This document shows, one piece after another, positions 44,617 to 53,502 of a stretch of DNA of 64,000 bases (the first letter of the stretch is position 1; each line of letters opens with the position of its first letter). A program made the translations under genes and the position numbers. The notes beneath the pieces were generated by a model, which was given only the letters and a program-made list of their open reading frames with translations, was not told the origin of the DNA and did not search any database. Source of the DNA: Burkholderia sp. WP9 (lineage in GTDB: Bacteria; Pseudomonadota; Gammaproteobacteria; Burkholderiales; Burkholderiaceae); assembly GCF_900104795.1 (NCBI RefSeq), contig NZ_FNTG01000001.1:3720001-3784000 (forward strand), written 5' to 3'.

Positions 44617-45498
44617 ATGAGCAAAGACTTCTTTCTGATCGGCATCGACGGCGGCGGCAGCGGCACGCGCGTCGTGCTCGGCGACGCACAAGGCCGCGAG
44701 CTGGCGCAGGCGGCAAGCGGGCCGTCTGGCTTGGGGCTCGGCGTCGAACGTGCTTGGCAGGCCATTGCGGCCGGCTGCGGCGAAGCATTTGCAAGCGTCG
44801 GCATGGCGCTGGACTGGTCGCGCTGCGTGCTCGGCTGCGGACTGGCGGGCGTCAATAATCGCGACTGGCTGAGCGCGTTTCGCGCTCAGGCTCCCGCGGT
44901 CGCCGGACTCGCCGTGGAAAGCGACGCCTATACCACCCTGCTGGGCGCGCACGCCGGCGCGCCTGGTGTGATCGTCGCGCTTGGCACCGGCAGCGTGGCG
45001 GCCGTGCTGGATAGCAATGGCGAATGCCGTTCGGTCAGCGGCTACGGTTTTCCCTCGGGCGACGAAGCAAGCGGTGCATGGCTCGGACTGCGGGGCATCG
45101 TGCATGCACAACATGCGCTCGACGGTCGCGGCCCCAACGACGATTTCGCGCAGGCGCTGATCAGCCATACCGGCGCGCATGACCGCGACAGTCTCGTCGT
45201 GTGGCTTTGCGAAGCCAATCAGACAGCTTATGCGAGGCTCGCGCGGATCGTCGTCGCCAATCGCGCGCATCCGTTCGCGGCGCGGTTGCTCGGCGAGGCC
45301 GGCGCGGAAGTGGGCAAGATGATCGCCGCGCTGGATCCCTCGGCGAGCCTGCCGGTCGCGTTGTGCGGCGGCCTCGGCGCGCCGTTGCGTGAGTACGTGC
45401 CGCAGATCCATCAGGCGCGTTTGCGCGAGCCGCTGGCCGATTCGGCGCACGGCGGAATGCAACTGGCGCAGCGCGAAGCGGGTCGCGTCGGCGGCTAA
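44617..45498 (+). CDS. BadF/BadG/BcrA/BcrD-family kinase, probable N-acetylglucosamine kinase
   Basis: The 293-residue protein has the actin-like ATPase fold of this family: phosphate 1 motif IGIDGGGSGTRVVLGD, a central LGTGSVAAVLD with GYGFPSGDEASGAWLG, and the adenosine motif PVALCGGLGAPL. Close relatives with this size and motif set phosphorylate N-acetylglucosamine or glucosamine, which suits cell-wall amino sugar recycling. It is divergent from tag and is followed by a Cof-type phosphatase on the same strand, 133 bp away. Confidence 0.85.
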   Translation: MSKDFFLIGIDGGGSGTRVVLGDAQGRELAQAASGPSGLGLGVERAWQAIAAGCGEAFASVGMALDWSRCVLGCGLAGVNNRDWLSAFRAQAPAVAGLAVESDAYTTLLGAHAGAPGVIVALGTGSVAAVLDSNGECRSVSGYGFPSGDEASGAWLGLRGIVHAQHALDGRGPNDDFAQALISHTGAHDRDSLVVWLCEANQTAYARLARIVVANRAHPFAARLLGEAGAEVGKMIAALDPSASLPVALCGGLGAPLREYVPQIHQARLREPLADSAHGGMQLAQREAGRVGG

Positions 45499-45631
45499 AA
45501 AACGGCAGCTAGAAACAGCGGCACGCGGCGCGCTCGCGGGCGAGACCCGTCGGGCATGGCTGGCGCGTTTCCGGTGAGCGCGGCTGGCAACGGTAAAATA
45601 CGCACTTCGACGCTGCCCGACTGCTCACACC

Positions 45632-46453
45632 ATGTACAAAGTTATCGCCACGGATCTCGACGGCACGCTGCTCAACGCTGATCACCAGGTGGACCCGTTC
45701 ACGGTCGCCACCGTGCGTAAGCTCGAGAGCGACGGCCTGCGGTTCGTGATTGCAACGGGCCGCCATTATTGCGACGTCGCCGGCATCCGCGACGTGCTCG
45801 GCATCAATCCGTATCTGATCACGTCGAATGGCGCGCGCGTCCACTCGCCGGACAACACGGTGATCCATGCCGACGACCTGCCTTCCGCTATCGTACAACG
45901 GTTGGTGCAGCCGGAAATCGCCGGCGCTCATGGCCGCGTGATCGTCAATCTGTTCGCCGATCAGGCCTGGCTGATCGACCGCGACGCACCGCATCTGCTG
46001 AAGTTTCATCAGGACTCGGGCTTCACCTATGAGGTGACCGATCTGCCGAAACACGACGGCGCCGACATCGCGAAGGCCCTCTACATTGGCGAGCCCGCCG
46101 ATCTTGCACAGGTCGCGGCGAACCTCGCTCGTGAATTCGGCGACGCCCTTTACGTGACCTATTCGCTGCCGGACTGCCTGGAAGTGATGACGGCGAACGT
46201 GTCGAAGGGACGCGCGTTGCAGATCGTGCTCGAACGCGTGGGCGTGGATGCCTCGCACTGCGTGGCGTTTGGCGACAACATGAACGATATCGATCTGCTG
46301 GAAACGGCCGGCCATCCGTTCATGATGAACAACGCCAATCCCGATCTCATGACGCGCCTGCCGAACGTGCCGCGCATCGGCAACAACTTCGAAGCCGGCG
46401 TCGCGCATCATCTGCGCAAGCTCTTCTCGCTCGACGACGAATTGACGTCCTGA
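45632..46453 (+). CDS. Cof-type HAD-IIB phosphatase
   Basis: The 273-residue cytoplasmic protein has HAD motif I (IATDLDGTLLNADH), motif II (FVIATGRHY), a C2b-type cap, and motifs III/IV (SKGRALQIVLERVGV and VAFGDNMNDIDLLETAG). These mark Cof/YbjI/YidA-type phosphatases acting on sugar phosphates or related metabolites. The particular substrate is unknown. A strong terminator follows directly. Confidence 0.92.
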   Translation: MYKVIATDLDGTLLNADHQVDPFTVATVRKLESDGLRFVIATGRHYCDVAGIRDVLGINPYLITSNGARVHSPDNTVIHADDLPSAIVQRLVQPEIAGAHGRVIVNLFADQAWLIDRDAPHLLKFHQDSGFTYEVTDLPKHDGADIAKALYIGEPADLAQVAANLAREFGDALYVTYSLPDCLEVMTANVSKGRALQIVLERVGVDASHCVAFGDNMNDIDLLETAGHPFMMNNANPDLMTRLPNVPRIGNNFEAGVAHHLRKLFSLDDELTS

Positions 46454-46463
46454 TCCGAAATGG

Positions 46464-46503
46464 AAACGGCCCACATCCGTCTTGATGGATGCGGGCCGTT
46501 TCT
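46464..46503 (+). terminator. Intrinsic terminator after the Cof-type phosphatase
   Basis: AAACGGCCCACATCC and GGATGCGGGCCGTTT form a long stem with one mismatch around GTCTTGAT, followed by TTTC. Confidence 0.8.
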
Positions 46504-46632
46504 TCACGCGAGCCTTTGTGCGCTTGCGGCCGCGATTAGCGGCGCGGCGGGCAACGGGGAAGCGCTGCGTGCTTCCCGTTGATCAGCGCCGGTCAACTAC
46601 TTTGTTAGCTGCCGCTCGCCGACCCAAGGCGA

Positions 46633-46944
46633 TCAGCCGTGCCATCCGCCGCGACGGTCACCATGGTCGCCCCGGTCGTCGTGGCCCCAGCCGCGACCAT
46701 TGTGATTCCAGTTGCGATCATATCGATGGTCGCCCCGATAGTAGTCGCCGCGGTCGTAACGGTGGTCCCAGCCGCCGTTGCCGTAATACACCGGTTGCGG
46801 TGCGGCATAGACGGGAGCCGGGCTGCCATAAACCGGTGCGCCGAGCGACAGGCCGATGTTCAGATCCGTATGCGCTTGCGCGACACCGCATGCGCCCGCT
46901 GCGAGTCCTGCGGCAACCAGCAAGTGAGTGACGATGCGTTTCAT
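46633..46944 (-). CDS. Small exported Gly/Asp/His/Arg-rich protein
   Basis: The 103-residue protein has a signal peptide (MKRIVTHLLVAAGLAAGACGVAQA) and a mature part with Pro/Tyr/Gly repeats (APVYGSPAPVYAAPQPVYYG) and a tail of alternating Asp, Arg, His, Gly and Tyr (DHRYDRGDYYRGDHRYDR). The tail is low complexity and probably disordered, and may bind metal ions or surfaces. Similar exported proteins are common in Burkholderia. An AGGAG ribosome-binding site supports the start. Function is unknown. Confidence 0.8.
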   Translation of the reverse strand: MKRIVTHLLVAAGLAAGACGVAQAHTDLNIGLSLGAPVYGSPAPVYAAPQPVYYGNGGWDHRYDRGDYYRGDHRYDRNWNHNGRGWGHDDRGDHGDRRGGWHG

Positions 46945-47230
46945 GTTTGTTCTCCTGTGAGGCGACGTATGTTTGTCGCACAGGACCAATCTACGCATTC
47001 CGGCCGGTAGGAACTGCGACGAGATGTTACGGACTGCAAGCATCGTCGCGGGGATTGAAACGTGCGCACGGCGGGATTCGGGTGCGGGACGTGTCACGCG
47101 TTGCCTGGTCAAAGCCCCGCCTTATAAGGGCGTGCGCTCCATTGAGCCGATTCAGCGGACGGTCGGCGCCACGTTCGGCCCAAATCAAGCGGCCGCAGTG
47201 GTAATTGCGGCTTACATCTGTATTACCCGA

Positions 47231-47926
47231 TTAATCTGCCGCACTAGCGGAAGGCGCCGATGCAGCCGCCGACGACGCCCCCGGCAGCGACGCGCAAGGG
47301 CAGTCGGTCGTGCGTCCGTCCAATCCTTGCCGATCATGTTTGAAGCTTGCCCGCGCGCTGCCGTTTTGCCAGCTGAGGCGAACAATGTAAATGCTGTCGA
47401 AGTCGTCGCTCTTCCAGTTCGGGACATCAGCGGCGTTACCGCCGTGCGCGCTTAGCATCTGGCGCAATAGCTTCACGATCAGTTTGTGTTCCCACGCCAC
47501 GACGATCAGCTTGTTTCGATTGGCAGGATTGACCAGTGCGGTGCCAAGCTGGTCGATCTGCGCGAAACCATATGGCGTTTGCACCGGCATCTGGAACTGG
47601 ATGGCGGTTGGCTCGATCGTCGCCAGTGGCCGGATGTAGTAGTAGGGCTTGCCGCTGTCGTCTTTTTGCTGCCCGGGATCGGGGGCGTAGATTGCGTCCG
47701 GCTTGCCGAACTTGGCAGCGATCACCGCCGGCAGGGCCAGCGCCCGGTTGAGTCCCTGGCAGTTGAGCTGGCCGTAGCCTTGAGCCGGTTTCTCACCGTG
47801 CCGTACGAACACGAGCGTTTCAACGTCGCTGTCGGCCGCATGCGCGACGGGTAGCGCCGACAGACCCGCGCACAGGCCGCCGACGGAGAGTGCGACGCCA
47901 TGCAGAAATCCGCGGAAACGCTTCAT
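47231..47926 (-). CDS. Exported histidine phosphatase-family protein
   Basis: The 231-residue protein has a signal peptide (FLHGVALSVGGLCAGLSALPVAHA) and the phosphohistidine motif TLVFVRHGEKP directly after it, with the second catalytic His in VVAWEHKLIV. These are the features of the histidine phosphatase (phosphoglycerate mutase-like) superfamily, here exported to the periplasm. The substrate is unknown. The C-terminal 25 residues are Ala/Ser-rich. It is monocistronic. Confidence 0.85.
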   Translation of the reverse strand: MKRFRGFLHGVALSVGGLCAGLSALPVAHAADSDVETLVFVRHGEKPAQGYGQLNCQGLNRALALPAVIAAKFGKPDAIYAPDPGQQKDDSGKPYYYIRPLATIEPTAIQFQMPVQTPYGFAQIDQLGTALVNPANRNKLIVVAWEHKLIVKLLRQMLSAHGGNAADVPNWKSDDFDSIYIVRLSWQNGSARASFKHDRQGLDGRTTDCPCASLPGASSAAASAPSASAAD

Positions 47927-48027
47927 AGGTAACACCTGTGCGAGCTTGGAAGGTCGCACGATTCTAGCAGCGGCGCTCGCGTGCGCCATTGGCGCGCTGT
48001 CACGGTGCCTGCGATAGCCAAACAGAA

Positions 48028-48045
48028 CGGGCGCCGCAGCGCCCG
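48028..48045 (-). terminator. Probable terminator of aqpZ
   Basis: On the minus strand CGGGCGC-TGCG-GCGCCCG is followed by TTCTGTTTGG, a weak T-rich stretch, about 30 bp beyond the aqpZ stop. Confidence 0.5.
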
Positions 48046-48073
48046 CTTTGAATGCCTGAATTACCGCGCGTTG

Positions 48074-48814
48074 TCAGTCGAGCGCGAGCTTTTGAGAATT
48101 GCCGCCGCGGCTTTCGGCGAGGGCCGGATACAACACGCCGGCGACCACCGCGCCGAGAACCGGCGCAAGCCAGAACAGCCACAACTGATCCACCGCCGCA
48201 CCGCCGACGAACAGCGCCGGGCCGGTGGAGCGCGCCGGGTTGACCGACGTATTGGTCACCGGGATCGAGATCAGGTGAATCAGCGTGAGGCACAGACCGA
48301 TGGCGATCGGCGCGAAGCCGGCAGGCGCACGCTTGTCGGTCGCGCCGAGAATGACGAAGAGAAAGAAGCCGGTCATCACCACTTCGCAAATGAATGCCGC
48401 GGCGAGCGAGTAGTGACCCGGGGAGCGCTCGCCGTAGCCATTGCTGGCAAAACCGCTGGCAACGAGGTCGAAACCAGGCTTGCCCGATGCAATCAACGAC
48501 AGCACCAGCGCACCCAACACCGCGCCGATCACCTGCGCGACGATGTACGGCAGCAGATCGCGAGCCGGAAAGCGGCCGGCGACGGTCAGGCCGACGCTCA
48601 CCGCGGGATTCAGGTGACAGCCGGAAATGTGGCCGATTGCGTAAGCCATTGTCAGTACGGTCAGGCCGAAGGCGAGCGACACGCCCACGAACCCGATGCC
48701 CAGCCCGTGAACCGGGCCGGCGAAATTGGCGGCGAGGACAGCGCTGCCACAGCCCCCCAGCACGAGCCAGAAGGTGCCGAACAATTCGGCAGCGAGGCGT
48801 TTTGACAACTGCAT
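48074..48814 (-). CDS. aqpZ: Aquaporin Z
   Basis: AqpZ is a six-helix water channel of the inner membrane. The 246-residue protein has both pore NPA motifs ([12 protein letters not shown] and [15 protein letters not shown]), the conserved Arg after the second NPA, and the expected hydrophobic segments. The start at 48814 gives [21 protein letters not shown], the standard family N-terminus. An AGGA ribosome-binding site lies slightly far upstream. It is divergent from an H-NS-family gene. Confidence 0.97.
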   Translation of the reverse strand: MQLSKRLAAELFGTFWLVLGGCGSAVLAANFAGPVHGLGIGFVGVSLAFGLTVLTMAYAIGHISGCHLNPAVSVGLTVAGRFPARDLLPYIVAQVIGAVLGALVLSLIASGKPGFDLVASGFASNGYGERSPGHYSLAAAFICEVVMTGFFLFVILGATDKRAPAGFAPIAIGLCLTLIHLISIPVTNTSVNPARSTGPALFVGGAAVDQLWLFWLAPVLGAVVAGVLYPALAESRGGNSQKLALD

Positions 48815-49102
48815 GATTGGTAATCCTAAAAAAATGACGTTTCCGCTAGCACGCACGGCTAAGTCCGGATGCCATGCCTTGAGCGCGCAATTCTAGGGAA
48901 AGGTTGCCAATTCGGGTGTCAAGAATTGTCAATGTGGCATCGTGCTTACCTATTATTGCGAGATAAAGAGGGGGTTTAACAATTCATCCGTGTTAATAAT
49001 TATCAGAGGATATCTCGCTAAATCGGTATTCTTGTCCATTGCGAATTTTTATAATTGCAGTTAGTCTGCGAGCCAATGAGTTCTAAAAAGGGGAGAACCG
49101 GA

Positions 49103-49405
49103 ATGTCTCAATATGCAGACCTCAAGGCGCAGATCGCCAAATTGCAGGCACAGGCAGAAGAAGCGCGGCGTACCGAAATCGACAACGTGGTCGCCGACAT
49201 CCGCCAAAAGATCGCTGAATACGGTCTCACGGCTCAAGATTTAGGCTTTGCCGTCGCTGCCAAGCGCGGCCGCCCGCCCAAGAAGGCGCCGCTGCCGGCG
49301 AAATACCAGGACCCGAAATCTGGAAATACGTGGAGCGGGCGTGGCAAACCGCCCAAGTGGATCGTCGGCAAGAATCGCGAGCGCTTTCTGATTGGCGCGG
49401 CTTGA
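49103..49405 (+). CDS. H-NS family nucleoid-associated protein
   Basis: The 100-residue protein has an N-terminal coiled-coil dimerisation part (SQYADLKAQIAKLQAQAEEA) and the C-terminal DNA-binding domain with the RGRPPKKAP linker and KYQDPKSGNTWSGRGKPPKW, the complete H-NS/BpH3 signature. It should bind curved, AT-rich DNA and silence transcription. The ATG at 49103 follows GGGGAGA. The upstream 290 bp are AT-rich with a TATAAT hexamer, possibly allowing autoregulation. A strong terminator follows. Confidence 0.93.
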   Translation: MSQYADLKAQIAKLQAQAEEARRTEIDNVVADIRQKIAEYGLTAQDLGFAVAAKRGRPPKKAPLPAKYQDPKSGNTWSGRGKPPKWIVGKNRERFLIGAA

Positions 49406-49506
49406 GTCGATTGCCGCTAGAGACGAAAGCCAACTGAAGGTTATTGGCACTCCGGCTTTATTGGTTGAGCGCTAATCCGCGATGGAAGCGCATCCATACC
49501 CGTATT

Positions 49507-49537
49507 AAAAAAGCCGCCCTTGAGGGGCGGCTTTTTT
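49507..49537. terminator. Bidirectional terminator after the H-NS gene
   Basis: AAAAAAGCCGCCC and GGGCGGCTTTTTT form a perfect stem around TTGAG, with A and T runs on both sides. It separates the H-NS-type gene from the convergent glycosyltransferase gene. Confidence 0.92.
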
Positions 49538-49695
49538 GGACAAGAAGCGGGATAAGTGGGATTTACCGTTCGCGCAAACGATTCACACGACGAAATGCCC
49601 CGCTATTCATCTGCAAATCGAAATCGGCACATGAGGCGGATTCGGACCCTCGAGCGGCCGAGCGCATAAATTGCCACGGCCGCTCGAATGCCACG

Positions 49696-50760
49696 TTAGC
49701 CCACCGCGACTTGACGCAGTACCGGGCGGCGCGTGGCTTCGATCAGCGCCGAATAGCCATCCACATAGTTCTGAGCCATGGTCTTCGAGCTGAAGCGTCG
49801 TTCGAACTGGGCGCGAATTTCGGTGCGCGACAGTTCGTCCAGGCGTTGCAGCGCTGCGACCGCTCCTTGTACGTCCTCAACGATGTAACCCGTCACGCCG
49901 TGGTCGATCACTTCCGGCACGGAGCCGCGGTTGAAGGCGATCACCGGCGTGCCGCACGCCATCGATTCGATCATCACGAGGCCAAACGGCTCCGACCAGT
50001 CGATCGGGAACAGCAGCGCCTTCGCGCCGGAGAGAAACTCGGGCTTCTGCGCCTCATTGATCTCGCCGACGAATTCCACGTGCGCCTGCGACAGCAGCGG
50101 CTCGATCTCCCGTTTGAAATATTCCTGGTCGGCTTTGTCCACCTTGGCGGCGATCTTCAGCGGCAAACCGCTTTGTGCAGCGATCTTGATGGCTGTATCG
50201 ACGCGCTTCTCAGGGCAAATACGGCCGAGGAACGCCAGGTATTCCGGCTTCTTGTGCGTTTGCGGCGTCAACAGCTGTTCCGGCAAGCCGTGATAAATCG
50301 TATTGAGCCAGTTCGCTTGCGGCAGCGGCGCACGCTGCGAATCGGAAATGGACACCACCGGCACGTCCGAGAACGCGTCGAATACCGGTTGCAGTTCCGG
50401 CAAGTCCAGGCGGCCGTGCAGCGTCGTCACGAACGGCGTGTCCATCGTGGTAAAAAGCGGGAAGGGCATGTAGTCGAGGTGGAAGTGCAGCACGTCGAAC
50501 TCGTGCGCGACCTTTCGCACCTTTTCCATCATGAGGATGTGCGGAGCCAGCGCGTCGCGGATCGTCGGATCGAGGCGCAGTGCACGAGGCCAGCAGGCGT
50601 CGAGGTTCGCGGAGGTGACCGAGTCGCCGCTCGCAAACAGCGTGACGTCGTGGCCGAGGCCGACCAGTGCTTCGGTCAGATACGATACGACGCGTTCGGT
50701 ACCACCGTAGAGTTTCGGCGGGACGGCTTCATACAACGGCGCAATTTGTGCGATTCGCAT
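49696..50760 (-). CDS. Glycosyltransferase family 4 protein
   Basis: The 354-residue protein has the two Rossmann domains of GT-B enzymes. Its N-terminus has KLYGGTERVVSYLTEAL, the middle has LAFLGRICPEKRVDTAI, and the C-terminal nucleotide-sugar site has EPFGLVMIESMACGTPVIAF, with the E-x7-E motif complete. It probably transfers a sugar to a polysaccharide or lipid acceptor at the cytoplasmic face of the membrane. It is monocistronic and lies upstream of, and divergent from, flhDC, but no direct link to motility is shown. Confidence 0.9.
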   Translation of the reverse strand: MRIAQIAPLYEAVPPKLYGGTERVVSYLTEALVGLGHDVTLFASGDSVTSANLDACWPRALRLDPTIRDALAPHILMMEKVRKVAHEFDVLHFHLDYMPFPLFTTMDTPFVTTLHGRLDLPELQPVFDAFSDVPVVSISDSQRAPLPQANWLNTIYHGLPEQLLTPQTHKKPEYLAFLGRICPEKRVDTAIKIAAQSGLPLKIAAKVDKADQEYFKREIEPLLSQAHVEFVGEINEAQKPEFLSGAKALLFPIDWSEPFGLVMIESMACGTPVIAFNRGSVPEVIDHGVTGYIVEDVQGAVAALQRLDELSRTEIRAQFERRFSSKTMAQNYVDGYSALIEATRRPVLRQVAVG

Positions 50761-51278
50761 GCGTTTTTCTCCTAATCAGATCGGCATCGCACAGCGGCGC
50801 TCGAGTAGAGCGAGGAGTGAATGCCTGACGGACGGTTGGGCGCGGTAAGCCGCCGCCCGGCGGTGTTCCGAACCTGCATCGGGTAATCCCTTAGCTTCAT
50901 TATCGGGATCGACCGCGCGAATTCGAGTTATTTTTCAAACGCTTAACGTTGTTACAGCGCGAAACATGCGGCGTTACAGGTCGTCTGGAAGGCAGTCCCG
51001 ATAATTGAGAGCGAAACCCGGCCGTTTTATTCGAACGCAGCGCTTTCTATGAGCAATCCGCGGGCCCGCCCGTCCGAGCGCGGCGCCTACACTGGGCGGA
51101 TTACGCGGAAGTGAAAACGTCTTATAATTCGGCCTCACCGCAGCAACGGTGCGGAGCGTGAGTTAGCCAGACTCACCCTTCGGCCTCATTCCGCATCACC
51201 TCAGGCAGTCATTCAACGCGCATAGCCGTCCAGACTGCGCGTCAATAAGTCCTCCTTAGCCCCTTCCTTACACGACTT

Positions 51279-51297
51279 TGTAGGAAAAATTCCTACA
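51279..51297. promoter_or_regulatory. Perfect palindrome TGTAGGAAAAATTCCTACA upstream of flhDC
   Basis: 8-bp arms TGTAGGAA and TTCCTACA flank AAA. The TAGGAA/TTCCTA core resembles the RcsB box found in the flhDC control region of enterobacteria and other LuxR-type response-regulator sites. A further TTCCTTACA half-site lies at 51264-51272. The cognate regulator here is unknown. Confidence 0.55.
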
Positions 51298-51301
51298 TGA
51301 A

Positions 51302-51319
51302 TGACGGATTTATCCGTCA
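51302..51319. promoter_or_regulatory. Second perfect palindrome TGACGGATTTATCCGTCA
   Basis: 8-bp arms TGACGGAT and ATCCGTCA flank TT, only 5 bp after the first palindrome and about 155 bp before the flhD ATG. It looks like a dimer-binding operator of unknown owner. Confidence 0.5.
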
Positions 51320-51473
51320 ACAAGGCTGGGTGTCTATCCGATTTTCGTCCGCTCCCCCTTTCGACACAATGCTCGCAAGACCAGAAACGAGCCGATTCGT
51401 GCGGTTTAAGCGCGCGCGTCCGAGCAAACGTTTTCGTAACGGCCTGACCAGCCAGATACACCCCGGGGGAATC

Positions 51474-51794
51474 ATGAGCGCGACAAGCGAAATGCTCAAT
51501 GAGATCAGAGAAGTCAACCTGTCTTATCTCCTGCTCGCACAGCGACTGCTGCGCGAAGACAAGCCGATGGGCATGTTTCGCATGGGGATTTCGGACCAGT
51601 TAGCCGATGTGCTCGCCAATCTGTCGTTGGCGCAGACCGTCAAGCTGGCGGCGTCCAATCAGGTGTTGTGCCGTTTCCGTTTCGACGACCATGCCGTGCT
51701 GTCCGCTCTGGCGGACAAAGGCAAATCCAGCGCCGTGGCACAGGCGCATTCCGCGATCCTGATGGCAAGCCAGCCGGTCGAGCAGCTCGGCTGA
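51474..51794 (+). CDS. flhD: Flagellar master regulator subunit FlhD
   Basis: FlhD joins FlhC in the FlhD4C2 activator of class 2 flagellar promoters. The 106-residue protein opens SATSEMLNEIREVNLSYLLLAQRLLREDK and contains GISDQLADVLANLSLAQTVKLA, the family core, with the helix-turn-helix-like C-terminal part. I chose ATG 51474, after CCGGGGGAATC; the open frame upstream to 51297 runs through the palindromes and is not coding. flhC follows after 51 bp. Confidence 0.95.
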   Translation: MSATSEMLNEIREVNLSYLLLAQRLLREDKPMGMFRMGISDQLADVLANLSLAQTVKLAASNQVLCRFRFDDHAVLSALADKGKSSAVAQAHSAILMASQPVEQLG

Positions 51795-51845
51795 TGGCAC
51801 GTTGTATTCAAAGCCGAATAATCAGGACCGGGGAAACGCCAACGG

Positions 51846-52406
51846 ATGGCCTATAAAAGTGTTGTGCTCGAAGTCAGGGAGATCACCCTGGCCATTGAAC
51901 TGATCGAGCTTGGCGCGCGTTTGCAATTGCTGGAAGCCGAAACCAGTCTGTCGCGCGACCGCCTGATCAAGCTGTACAAGGAATTGAAAGGGGTCTCGCC
52001 GCCCAAAGGCATGCTGCCGTTTTCGACCGACTGGTTCATGACCTGGCAGCCGAACTTTCACTCATCGCTGTTCTACAACATCTACCGTTTCATGGCCGGA
52101 CACGGCGGTTGCCTGACGATCCAGTCGATCGTGAAGAGCTACCGGCTCTACCTGGAGCACGTCCGGTTGCACGACGACGAGCCCGTGCTCAGTCTCACGC
52201 GCGCGTGGACGCTGGTGCGCTTTTTCGACTCCGGGATGCTGCAAATGACCGCCTGCTGCCGCTGCGGGGGACGTTTTGTCGCGCACGCGCACGATCCGCA
52301 GCACGCGTTCGTCTGCGGACTGTGCCAGCCGCCCTCGCGCGCCGGTAAGACAAAGAAATCTGCCGACGCCCGGGCCCGCGAGAGCCTCGCCGCCCTCGAA
52401 GCTTGA
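51846..52406 (+). CDS. flhC: Flagellar master regulator subunit FlhC
   Basis: FlhC provides DNA-binding specificity of the FlhDC complex. The 186-residue protein has the family regions [19 protein letters not shown] and the C-terminal four-cysteine zinc site, visible in ACCRCGGRF followed by FVCGLCQPP. Length is normal. It is the second gene of flhDC; 214 bp separate it from motA, which has its own sigma-28 promoter. Confidence 0.96.
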   Translation: MAYKSVVLEVREITLAIELIELGARLQLLEAETSLSRDRLIKLYKELKGVSPPKGMLPFSTDWFMTWQPNFHSSLFYNIYRFMAGHGGCLTIQSIVKSYRLYLEHVRLHDDEPVLSLTRAWTLVRFFDSGMLQMTACCRCGGRFVAHAHDPQHAFVCGLCQPPSRAGKTKKSADARARESLAALEA

Positions 52407-52548
52407 CCCGCAAGGCGGCCACGCAAGTGCGGTCCGCCGCCCGCGTCCCATCGGGCGGGCCTTCCAGCCCGCTCGCCCAAGGCCCGATTGAACCGGGCCG
52501 CCGACCTCGACCTCTGGTTTACACCGGATCGCCGAGCCACATTTCCAC

Positions 52549-52575
52549 CAAAGTTTTCTGTTCCTTTGCCGTAAA
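52549..52575 (+). promoter_or_regulatory. Sigma-28 (FliA) promoter of motAB-che
   Basis: CAAAGTTT, an 11-base spacer, then GCCGTAAA matches the FliA consensus TCAAGTTT-N11-GCCGATAA in most positions. It lies 46 bp before the motA GTG and would drive class 3 expression of the motor and chemotaxis genes. Confidence 0.85.
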
Positions 52576-52620
52576 CCTGAATAACGACGGTCACCGTCGC
52601 TTCTTTGTGAGGGCTCGGCA

Positions 52621-53481
52621 GTGCTGATTTTCGTGGGAACACTCGTGACGCTTTTGTCCGTTTTCGGCGGTTACGCGCTGGAAGGCGGCCATCTCGGCGC
52701 GCTGCTGCAGCCCGTTGAAGTGCTGATGATCGTGGGCGCTGGCGTCGGCGCGTTCATTCTCGGTAACGGAATGAAGACGATCAAGGCGACGCTGCGCGTC
52801 ATTCCGACCCTGTTCAAGGGCGCGAAGTACAACAAGGACGTCTATATGGAGCTGATGGCGCTCCTCTACGTCCTGCTGGCCAAGGCGCGCAAGGAAGGCA
52901 CGCTGACGCTGGAAGCGGACATCGACGATCCGTCGAAGAGTCCGATCTTCACCCAATACCCGAAGATTCTTGCCGACCACCACATCATCGAATTCCTGAC
53001 CGACTACCTGCGTCTGATGGTGGGCGGCAACATGAATGCGTTCGAGATCGAAAGCCTGATGGACGAGGAGATCGAGACGCACCACCAGGAAGGCGAGGCG
53101 CCCGCGCATGCGCTGAACAAGGTCGGCGACGCGATGCCGGCGTTCGGTATCGTGGCCGCGGTGATGGGCGTGGTGCACACCATGGCCTCCGCCGACAAGC
53201 CGCCAGCGGTGCTCGGCGAGATGATCGCCCAGGCGCTGGTCGGCACTTTCCTCGGGATTCTGCTTTCGTACGGGCTGATCGGGCCGCTCGCGAGCGTCGC
53301 CGAACAGCGCGTGACCGAGTCGACCAAGATGTTCCAGTGCATCAAGGTGACGATTCTGGCCAGCCTGAACGGTTACGCGCCGGCGATCGCCGTCGAGTTC
53401 GGCCGCAAGGTGCTCTTCTCGACCGAACGCCCGTCGTTCGCCGAGCTGGAAGAGCACGTGCGCCGCGTCAAGGCCAAGTAA
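52621..53481 (+). CDS. motA: Flagellar motor stator protein MotA
   Basis: MotA forms the proton-driven stator with MotB in the inner membrane. The 286-residue protein follows E. coli MotA closely, with four membrane segments and the torque-generating charged residues Arg90 and Glu98 in the cytoplasmic loop (LLAKARKEGTLTLEADI). The ion-path segment GDAMPAFGIVAAVMGVVH is conserved. The start is a GTG (residues LIFVGTLVTLLSVFGGY follow), preceded by GTGAGGG. motB follows after 21 bp. Confidence 0.97.
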   Translation: MLIFVGTLVTLLSVFGGYALEGGHLGALLQPVEVLMIVGAGVGAFILGNGMKTIKATLRVIPTLFKGAKYNKDVYMELMALLYVLLAKARKEGTLTLEADIDDPSKSPIFTQYPKILADHHIIEFLTDYLRLMVGGNMNAFEIESLMDEEIETHHQEGEAPAHALNKVGDAMPAFGIVAAVMGVVHTMASADKPPAVLGEMIAQALVGTFLGILLSYGLIGPLASVAEQRVTESTKMFQCIKVTILASLNGYAPAIAVEFGRKVLFSTERPSFAELEEHVRRVKAK

Positions 53482-53502
53482 AGGCCACCGGAAACCGAAC
53501 CC

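Larger units (their letters stand above)
50761..51473. other. 713-bp regulatory region upstream of flhD
   Basis: No gene is recognisable here. From left to right it holds the divergent glycosyltransferase promoter area, a TATAAT hexamer at 51123-51128 followed by sequence able to form competing hairpins (51136-51195), two perfect palindromes (51279-51297 and 51302-51319), and the leader to the flhD ATG. The size and density of elements suit a master-operon control region. Confidence 0.6.

Noticed and set aside
51297..51473. Longer FlhD starting at ATG 51297
   Set aside because: The extension would run through both palindromes and has no similarity to FlhD; the family N-terminus aligns at 51474.
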